A stretch of 64,000 nucleotides of DNA. It comes from Micropterix aruncella (lineage: Eukaryota > Arthropoda > Insecta > Lepidoptera > Micropterigidae). Positions 56,881 to 64,000 of the stretch are shown here, piece after piece; the stretch's first letter is position 1, and each line of letters begins with the position of its first letter. The stretch spans positions 21,160,773-21,224,772 of the forward strand of contig OX155961.1 of assembly GCA_944548615.1 (NCBI GenBank), written 5' to 3'. Below the pieces are notes generated by a model. The model searched no databases. It was not told the origin of the DNA and saw nothing but the letters and a program-made list of their open reading frames with translations. Both the position numbers and the translations under genes were made by a program.

Positions 56881-57849
56881 AAAAAAAGTTCAACATAAAA
56901 AAAAGAAAAAAAGTGAAATGCATGCATCAGCTTAAGCTGCTAATGCTATAAAATAATAATAATAATAATAATGATGAAAAAACATATGTATTTTATTAAT
57001 TAATTATTTAACGCATTAACAAAGCATATATATCACTAATATCCATATCAATTTATATTAATATATATTTTTTAATTAATACGGCCGATATGAGCATTAG
57101 CATGTGTGCCCTGCTGCTGTAGGCTGCCTAACTAAGTGCTAGGACTTGTACCCGAGGCAGCGTAGATAAATTAAATATTTTTGTATGGCGGATTTATCTA
57201 TCTGTATTATAATATTGTTGATAAAATTTACAACTTCTTTAGGTGTACATATTACTATTATAATAATCGGTAAGATCGTAAAAAGACATTACGAAATTAT
57301 GTATTTTCTAGATGAGTTTCTAACTGTTACTTTTTTCAAAATCCTACATCTAACCACGTACAGATTCCAGCAATTCAACGAAAAATTCCCCCACCTTCAA
57401 CAAGCGACTCGCAATGTCTTTCTCTCAGGCATTGGAAACATCAAGGGCAACGGAAATCGCGATATTTTTTTAGAAGAACCGCCCGCGGCGGTTTGCTTTT
57501 GTGGAGAGGTCTTCCTTCTCACGTGTTTGTTTCATTTTCCAATTAGAATTTTCTTTGATCTGAAGAATAAATAAATGCCCGACCCGACTTTTCGCTCGTT
57601 AGTAGCGAATCTACGTAACAAGCCTCAAAAAACTTACCTAACACGTACCATTGATTTTATTCAATGCACGTACTATTTGACTCCTACGGAAAAACAATTT
57701 TCTAAAACGATGGCCATTCGTATTTGAGAACTAAGCGCACTTATGCACAGCATATCAAAAGTCTGTACCTACAGATTATAAATAAATAGTCGGCTATTTT
57801 AAGAACACTGCCATAGGAATCTCGCATCCTAAGGCTTAGAAGTCACAAC
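56881..57849. other. No supported gene; one unassigned frame
   Basis: AATA run at 56950-56972. A 129-codon frame at 57185-57574 begins with hydrophobic residues (ICIIILLIKF), but its composition is AT-driven and I recognise no family. GC-richer 57570-57600. Confidence 0.4.
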
Positions 57850-57921
57850 GCGGTTTTCACCCGCGCTCATAAATATCTGCGTCGCGGGCTCGCAACCGCG
57901 GCGGGCGCGTGTGAAAACCGC
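57850..57921. repeat. Inverted repeat in a GC-rich patch
   Basis: GCGGTTTTCACCCGCGC (57850-57866) pairs with GCGCGTGTGAAAACCGC (57905-57921), one mismatch. A related half, CCGCAACCGCGATGGACGCG and GTTAAAAACTGCTCCGTGAG, follows at about 58049-58092. Confidence 0.75.
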
Positions 57922-58150
57922 TGCGTGAGTTCTTCGTGAAGGCTGACAGCGTCCCGCGCTTAGTAGCCCGCAGGCGCTGCGGTCGCCGAGATTTAATTAA
58001 GTGAAATTCGCGACTCATTTTTACATACATATCTGCATTCTACGGAGGCCCGCAACCGCGATGGACGCGGGTTAAAAACTGCTCCGTGAGTTCTAAGCCT
58101 AATCCGCAGAGCATAAACCAACGGTCGTCGTCTTTTGTTTTGTTTAGTTT

Positions 58151-58673
58151 AATAAATCTTCCGAGATAGAGAGTAAAGAGTTATATCTCGACGCAGGGCT
58201 GTGCATCCGAGTCTTTCAGGGAATGTATACTGCTTAGAGACCGAATCAACCTCCAGAATCCAATCTGAAGCTTTCTCGATTATTGAGAAAGGTTTTGTAG
58301 TGAAATGTGTATTGCCTTTAGAGCCATCCCGCACGAACTGTATTGGGAGTTTGGAGGTTACTGGCAAACCCTTGTTGGCACGAGCCACTGAGAGGTTAAT
58401 TACCTCGCGAATAACAGCAAGGACTTTGTCGCGCGACCTCGAACTCGGAACCAATCGAGAGACCGGAGAAATCTGGTCACAATTGGTAGTTAGGGCGCGA
58501 GTGCCGCCTGCCAGTTAACATAACTGGCTCCTCGCGGTAAGGCGTTGGTCTCTAACGGGTTGTGGCGTAGCTAGACGCTGGATTGTTTTGTCCAAAGTCT
58601 TCTACGCTCACTGCAGGTCGATAGAACGACTAATCGTTAAAACTTTCTGTGGTGACGGGCTCGCCCGTTGTAG
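58151..58673 (-). mobile_element. R2-like element with 5' leader fused to its 3' end (internal deletion)
   Basis: Minus-strand order: 5' region of family X (58673 to about 58436, matching 48926 to about 48680), then directly the last 95 codons of the R2-like ORF (58435-58151). These start at DKVLAVIREVINLSV and end at LSRKIY and stop. The 3' segment is identical to 59285-59571 on the other strand. Everything between leader and C-terminus is missing, as in non-autonomous LINE derivatives that keep both ends. Confidence 0.75.
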
Positions 58674-58679
58674 TCGACA

Positions 58680-59573
58680 ACTCAATATATGTCGCGTCTG
58701 GATGCACTGGTGACAGCTAGTTTAAAATCCTGGTTGTCCTTAGCCAAACCAGCTCACCCCTCGACTCTCTTCAAGTCCAAACACAATTTCGAGCTAGCTC
58801 TAAAACTGCCCTCTCTGCTCTACGCCAACTACAGAATAACCATAAAATTCGATTCTAAGCAATTGCCAAGGAACCGGCAATATCGAAGCACGTAATAAGT
58901 GGCCGTAGTCAGCCAGAACGGCAATGGTCTGTGGTATGGCAGTACAACCATGAGCGATGTGGACTTGAAGAAGTCTCTCTTGCAGGGAGATTACGACAGC
59001 AATAGATAGTATGGCTCACGCTATTGGCCTTCAATCCCAATTGGAAACTTTTGCATTCCTCCTCCAATGCACTGGAAAGTAATGTTGTATGACTGGACGC
59101 CAGAGATGCTGAAATTTTATTTAAATGCCTTTCAGCATACGCTTCCAGACCCCAGTAACCTCGCTCGTTGGAGCTATGCCGAGGATAGTGCATGTCCCCT
59201 TTGTAGCAATACCCCTTGCACAGCCAGACATATTCTAGCTGGCTGCAAGGTGGCCTTAGATCAAGGACGGTACACTTATCGCCACGACAAAGTCCTTGCT
59301 GTTATTCGCGAGGTAATTAACCTCTCAGTGGCTCGTGCCAACAAGGGTTTGCCAGTAACCTCCAAACTCCCAATACAGTTCGTGCGGGATGGCTCTAAAG
59401 GCAATACACATTTCACTACAAAACCTTTCTCAATAATCGAGAAAGCTTCAGATTGGATTCTGGAGGTTGATTCGGTCTCTAAGCAGTATACATTCCCTGA
59501 AAGACTCGGATGCACAGCCCTGCGTCGAGATATAACTCTTTACTCTCTATCTCGGAAGATTTATTTATTTTAT
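58680..59573 (+). pseudogene. R2-like LINE ORF, C-terminal third, broken
   Basis: 58689-58895 reads RLDALVTASLKSWLSLAKPA and LKLPSLLYANYRI, the segment that follows the RT thumb in this family. After stops and shifts, 59067-59575 reads MLYDWTPEMLKFYLNAFQHT, NLARWSYAEDSACPLCSNTP and CTARHILAGC. These give the CCHC motif C-x2-C-x7-H-x4-C. GRYTYRHDKVLAVI and the end LSRKIY follow. This arrangement is typical of LINEs annotated as type-1 element R2-like. The 5' part is truncated at about 58680, where it meets the leader of the minus-strand copy head to head. Confidence 0.78.
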
Positions 59574-60580
59574 TTATTTAAGAATTAATCACTATAAAAC
59601 ATTGATTAGCTTACAAAAATAACAGGAACTGAATGGCAAAACCTTAACCTTTTGCTTATTTGTTTCTGTCACCCAACTGGGACTAGCCCGTTCTAGGGTG
59701 GACAGGACTCCAATATTACAATAAAGTTTGCTTGATTGCTTGGTTGCTACAAATGTACAAGTTTTAGTAAAAAGCTAATGACACTAAATTGCCCTAAAAT
59801 GTGGTCTTCAGAATAAAAAAATAAAAAAATAATAAAAGATAATATAATAAATAAAATGCAATTCCATTATTTAATCGGCAATAAATATAATATAAAATTC
59901 GATTAAATAATATAAATAAAGTTATATGTGAGAAAAGAAAGAAACAGTCATTAATATTTAATATATGTTAAGTAATATAAGATTTAATATAAAAATACCT
60001 TGTCTAAAAAGTAGAATTCATTGTCAAAGTCAAATAATTTTTGGTAGTTAGTTGAAGGTTAAAATATACTTAACATATATGTTTAAAAATATGTGTGCAA
60101 CTAAGTTTTATTATACTATTATTTATAACATTTGATGTATGGTTAGTCTGTCATGATTCGATAACCATTTCTTTAATTTAGTTTTGAATTCCCTAAATGT
60201 CAAATTCATTTTTATTTCCATATTGATCAGATTGTAAAATCTCGGCGCAATGAAATAGTAATCTTTGTCCAAATGATGTTTTCCTTCTGGGTATTATTAA
60301 GCTATTTTCTAAAACTTGTCTCGTTGGTCGCCGGTTCTGAATTATTCCTAAATTTGAGTTATTGTCCAAAAATAGCCTTAAGAGGGAAGTTTTTAGAAAA
60401 AGTTGCCTACAATCAAGAACTTTAGCTTCCTTATAAAGTTCATTAGTGGGATGGCGGTATGGTCTACGTAGAATAATTTTTGCAATGGCTCTAGCAGGGT
60501 TTTACCACATCCACCCCATCCAATTATGCCGTAAGTAGTAAGTAAGATGGCCCTTATCGTAGAATTAACTGTTCCATGGG
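59574..60580 (-). mobile_element. 5'-truncated non-LTR retrotransposon E, minus strand
   Basis: RT C-terminus at 60560-60140, AT-rich 3' region, TAAA-type tail at about 59583-59560 that abuts the 3' end of the plus-strand R2-like fragment. Same C-terminal module as elements C and D, but a different family. Confidence 0.7.
60140..60580 (-). pseudogene. Element E RT C-terminal fragment
   Basis: Reads STIRAILLTTYGIIGWGGCG and KTLLEPLQK. A shifted frame then gives RRPYRHPTNELYKEAKVLDC, RQLFL and RRPTRQVLENSLIIPRRKHH. It ends FREFKTKLKKWL. One clear frameshift near 60475. Confidence 0.7.
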
Positions 60581-60619
60581 AATCAAATATCCCAAAAGAC
60601 CATGAGTACAATAAATGAA

Positions 60620-60790
60620 ATAAATACCATGATCTCGCAAATGCCGTCACCCGTAACGGCTTCACTGTTCACCTTCATGCGGTGGAAGTTGGCGCTCGTG
60701 GCCTGCCAGACAAATCTCTGTTTCACCTTTTTAAAGATCTTGGTCTCTCCAGGAAAATAATCGACTCCTTAGAAAAAAATATCTAAAACC
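60620..60790 (+). pseudogene. LINE RT fragment with VEVGARG motif
   Basis: One frame reads VTRNGFTVHLHAVEVGARGL, then PDKSLFHLFKDLGLSRKII and stop. The VEVGARGxxxxSLxxLxKDLGL segment is common in insect LINE-derived proteins annotated as reverse transcriptases. The downstream 60790-61000 is non-coding and includes CCACTGCTCACCCCCCAGAAG. Confidence 0.55.
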
Positions 60791-62101
60791 GCAATTTCCG
60801 CATCTCAAATTCTATGGTTTCGAAATGGGAGTGAATAGGTGGTAAGGTGAACGCTCACATGTGGCAAGACAGCTGTCCTAAACCTACCACAGCCGGTCGT
60901 TAGTCCGGAATCCACTGCTCACCCCCCAGAAGTGTAATAACACTTTATGATGGGCCCGACTTCGGTCGGTGAATTCCATGGCAGCTCTGTTTGTATTTTA
61001 TTTATTTTATTTATATTAGACTTTATCATCTGAGGAAGAATGTCAAGAAATATAAAAAGTGCTGTTTAGTATAGTAAATTCTTTTATTGCCCCAAATCCG
61101 TACACCGTTCTACGTGACCAAATATTTAACAAATTATTAACTAATAATATAAAATAACCCATTTCAGTCGATTAAACCCCCTGTTAGCCGCAATCACTTC
61201 TACAATACAAAAAAAATACCGTAATATATCGAAGAGATCCACTGTAGGTTTTTGTATACAAATGGTGGCTATTTTGCAAAATTTAATACACAAACAGTTT
61301 TAATCGCAATAATAAAATGACGGCGTTAGATAAAAAATAAGAAAAAAAAACGGTTTTAATACATTTAAACTTTTCAAAAACTAGCATACAAAGAAATAGG
61401 TACCAAAAGGTACGTATTTTTAGACACTTAGTGGTTATGTATGGATTAGTGGTTTGTTACTTATAATATTAAAAAAATCATATTAATAAAGTTGACAAAG
61501 TTCGACATGGAATTAAGAAAAACATACGTTTTTGGTACATAAAATAGACACAATTCTCTATAAAAAGTATTATTATTATTATTATTATAAGTATTACTAT
61601 TAAGTCGCATAGCATCATCGATGTTTTGCAATAGAAATCATTCAAATAATGTGTACAAGTGTGTATAATATGTAAGTATATATAGAGCAAAGAAAACAAA
61701 AGTATTCATAAAAAGTTGAAAATTCAATACTTACTTATATGCTACAAAACGAGGTGCAATGCATCTGTGGGATTCAAGGGGGGTTGGGGGGGAGGCACAT
61801 TCAGACACACTCGCGAATATATTATGTGTAACATCTGCCAGTGTGCTGGCAAGTCACCGTTGCACTGCCGACAAACTAGAACAGAATGAGGAAGGTATAG
61901 AGGAGCATAACCACCTTGTTCGCCGAAATGACGGCCAAAATAAAAATGTATGAACCTAATAGATCCTTTGCGCCTAACGGAAGGTTAAGAAAGGTAAGGC
62001 GTAAAATGTAATGGTAATAAATCCATCACATAACAATAAATACAAACACCACTTCCACCAAAGAGTGTCCCTCTATATTCTTTCCCTTATCACACTACTA
62101 A
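60791..62101. other. Intergenic, 3' flank of PMVK; no supported gene
   Basis: AT-rich, with an (ATT)n microsatellite at about 61567-61589. 61760-61950 is GC-richer and has open frames on both strands. The minus strand reads FILAVISANKVVMLLYTFLI, which is hydrophobic, but no splice sites or family support a gene. Confidence 0.4.
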
Positions 62102-62391
62102 TCAGCTGCAAAAAGGCTGGATATAAGAAATAACATCATTCAATAGCTTATCAGCAGACGAGTGAGTGGAATTGTTGTCTATAATAAAATCCCATGCGCT
62201 GATGAGGTCCAGATCACATTCGGACTCCGCGTCGTCCACGCCAGGAGAGAACTTCCAACCGCGAGCGATTCGGCACTCATCACTGGCCACCACCCGGATG
62301 CTTTTCGTCAAGTTTTTGTAGTTTTCTTTGAACCATTTAAGGTCGGACTTCCTTCGAATGTCGCTTACAATCCAGATTGGCTTATCCTTAG
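62102..62391 (-). CDS. PMVK: Phosphomevalonate kinase, last exon
   Basis: Minus-strand exon from 62391 to the TGA at 62102-62104. The acceptor is TTTATTGTTAACAG directly upstream. It reads KDKPIWIVSDIRRKSDLKWF, then SIRVVASDECRIARGWKFSP and GVDDAESECDLD. These are the signature blocks of the animal-type enzyme (WLVSDTRR, GVDDAESECGLD in vertebrates), and it ends VISYIQPFCS. The enzyme converts mevalonate 5-phosphate to the diphosphate with ATP in the mevalonate pathway. The exon begins with 2 bases completing an Ala codon split with the previous exon, so the phase matches. The vertebrate peroxisomal SRL end is not present. It looks intact and is the only cellular gene here. Confidence 0.93.
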
Positions 62392-62623
62392 CTGTTAACA
62401 ATAAAAAAAATAATATTATACAAATTGGGTTACTATTATACAAAGGCATTACTATTTTAAAATACTATTGTACAAAGGTATTGATGTATGTTAGAATATA
62501 TTTGATAATAAAACTCCAAAGAGTACACAGTAAAACCTTATTGTCAAGTAGCCTCTGATCATTAGGACAATTAGACGCGACTACCTATGCGATAGATGTA
62601 ATTGAATAAATAGGTGCAAATAC

Positions 62624-62823
62624 CATTAGCGCAGGCAATTCTGCAGAAACAGCCGTAATCATTGGCTCTCATCTCTTCGCTCCAGCGTATCATTTCAAGC
62701 CGGTACTTTTCCTTGTATTCAGTGTTATCAAGCAGCTTTTCCAGGTCCAAATTCTGGCTCTTTGCCCAGTGGCTTTTGATTGGTTGGGAAATTTTTAGAA
62801 TCTCGCATTTCTCCTCGCCGATC
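62624..62823 (-). CDS. PMVK: Phosphomevalonate kinase, penultimate exon
   Basis: 200 bases between acceptor TTTTTGTTGCAG (upstream of 62823) and donor GTATTTGC (from 62623 down). It reads GEEKCEILKISQPIKSHWAK, LDLEKLLDNTEYKEKYRLEM and IRWSEEMRANDYGCFCR, matching the central part of animal PMVK (LL..S.YKE..R..MI.WGEE.R..D.G.FCR). It begins with one base of a split codon and ends with one base, which joins the next exon in phase. The intron to the last exon is 232 bases. The P-loop (GKRKSGKD-type) N-terminus, about 30 residues, is not found up to 64000, so the first exon or exons lie beyond the window. Confidence 0.92.
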
Positions 62824-63029
62824 CTGCAACAAAAATATTAACATATTCTTTTAGGCGGTGCCTCGGGTGCCGGTGTAAACAGTACTAAAAAATTAGAAAG
62901 TACCAACTGCCATCTACCAGCGGGCGAATGGACAAATTAAATTGGAAATGGCTGCACACAATCCAGGCTGCACACAATCCTTTTGCCATTCACAAAGAAT
63001 TTATATTTAATATGCATATACATAAAGGG

Positions 63030-63407
63030 TGTGATTATAGCAAGGGCATTTCTTGTGGTGGGTGAATCAGTACAACAAAGTAAACAAGTTTTAATAATAA
63101 ATTTTGAAAAAAAATATTTTTTTCTCAAATTTGTAAATTGTATTTATTGAAGCGTTGAGCGAGCTGCGTCATCTAGCGGGTAGGTAATATATCGCAAATA
63201 AACAATATTAGCAATATTTTACCTACAGCTAGATAGGTCGTGCTCATAGTTTTTTGTACTAATTAAAAAAAACCAATTTTCAAAAAAAACATATTTTTTG
63301 AATATTTATTTATATTTTTTTTGGTTTTCCTATTTTTTAAAATTAAAAGTTTTCTTATTCGTCGTACTGATTCACCCACTACAAGAAATTCCCTTGCTAT
63401 AATCACA
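63030..63407. mobile_element. MITE in the PMVK upstream intron
   Basis: TGTGATTATAGCAAGGG, ATTTCTTGT and GTGGGTGAATCAGTAC at 63030-63072 are inverted at about 63365-63407 with two mismatches over 43 bases. Total about 378 bp, non-coding. A second inner inverted repeat (GGGTAGGTAAT...ATTTTACCTAC, about 63179-63228) adds structure. Target duplication not clear; superfamily unknown. Confidence 0.8.
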
Positions 63408-64000
63408 GCCTGTATATTGAGACAAGTAACATAGCCGAATACTTACAAATTTCTTGCTTAGTTTTAGATAATGACTTGAGATGGAATATGCTAAAGGGAG
63501 CAATGAAGGGACAAAATGTCTAGTGCCCGTTTTCTACTGCGCCAAATACGAAAACCTTTCAGTGCTAAGAACACGAAATTATTTATTACGCGTTTATTTA
63601 GATATTCCTTTGTTACGGTATTCCTTTCTGGGCTCAATGTACTTGGGAGCTAATGGGCTCAGTACAGTTGGGCCATTTTTTATTTTTTTTATTTTTTCAA
63701 ATAAACCAGTTGGTAGGAATCCCTACTCTTGGTATAGTCAAATTGAATAACTAGTATTATACCTTATGTGGTACAATTAATTTTTAAAATATTGACTATT
63801 ATTTTTTAATTGTAAAACAATTAATATTTCAATTTAAAATAAAGATTTAAGATCTTTTTAAAATAATTGGAGCTGCTAAAATACCGCAGATAGTCAAAAT
63901 ATAAAAACGAAGAGTCGGTTATAAAACAGTAAAATTTAAATTATAAAAAATATAAAATTAAATCAATTACAATGTCGCAATAGAAATAGTCAATATATAT
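63408..64000. other. Right edge; no exon found
   Basis: Expected to be PMVK intron or upstream sequence. An 89-codon plus-strand frame at 63481-63750 shows no family. No P-loop-coding stretch on the minus strand. AT-rich after 63750. Confidence 0.45.

Noticed and set aside
57185..57574. 129-codon frame with hydrophobic start
   Set aside because: No homolog comes to mind, AT-driven composition, no splice or promoter support.
61759..61953. Possible exon of a second host gene (membrane-like minus-strand peptide or 64-codon plus-strand frame)
   Set aside because: Neither strand shows paired splice sites or a known family; the hydrophobic stretch ends in a stop after about 24 residues.
1..64000. 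CRISPR array, bacterial operon or phage region
   Set aside because: No evenly spaced direct repeats with unique spacers and no prokaryotic gene organisation; the sequence is clearly eukaryotic repeat DNA.

Overview
This window looks like an AT-rich, gene-poor, transposon-dense stretch of an insect chromosome, most likely Lepidoptera (moth or butterfly). The reasons are Helitron-like repeats that end in a hairpin plus GCTAG(T), several 5'-truncated non-LTR retrotransposons with short tandem tails, a Ty3/Gypsy element, hAT and pogo-like DNA transposons, and one spliced animal gene at the right edge. I see no bacterial operon features, no CRISPR array and no convincing tRNA or rRNA gene. The species call is inference; the eukaryotic repeat landscape is seen directly.

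Layout. 1-415 is a dispersed repeat (family R). 2318-7200 is a degenerate CR1/Daphne-like non-LTR element whose ORF1 is broken by a 238-bp inverted-terminal-repeat insert. 8.8-18.5 kb holds fragments of non-LTR elements, a TTAA-flanked TIR element, a run of Helitron-like copies and a TIR element with about 50-bp ends. 20274-33882 is a complete 13.6-kb Ty3/Gypsy LTR retrotransposon inserted into a second copy of repeat R. 34-46 kb holds a pogo-like short element, decayed RTE-like and jockey-like pseudogenes, a Helitron-like copy and two minus-strand non-LTR elements. 46.2-46.8 kb is a GC-rich island. 47-50.5 kb holds two minus-strand hAT elements, one invaded by a three-armed foldback repeat. 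50.5-53.8 kb is a minus-strand non-LTR copy with a 940-codon open frame. 54.6-55.1 kb is a two-tier tandem repeat. 56-60.8 kb holds more retroelement debris, including a head-to-head R2-like pair with identical arms. 62.1-62.8 kb carries the last two exons of phosphomevalonate kinase on the minus strand.

How the parts work together. The only cellular gene I can defend is phosphomevalonate kinase (mevalonate pathway, feeding sesquiterpenoid and juvenile-hormone synthesis in insects). The only element that looks structurally complete is the LTR retrotransposon: LTRs that match line by line, a 4-bp target duplication, a tRNA-Lys-type primer site, gag, a slippery heptamer with a downstream stem, and protease-RT-RNase H-integrase in the -1 frame. 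Its oddities are the most interesting material here: repeated primer-binding-site modules, a 4.2-kb 3' region without a long reading frame, no purine tract beside the 3' LTR, and an unoccupied paralogous target site 20 kb away. Nested insertions (insert in ORF1, LTR element in R, foldback in hAT) give a relative order of events.
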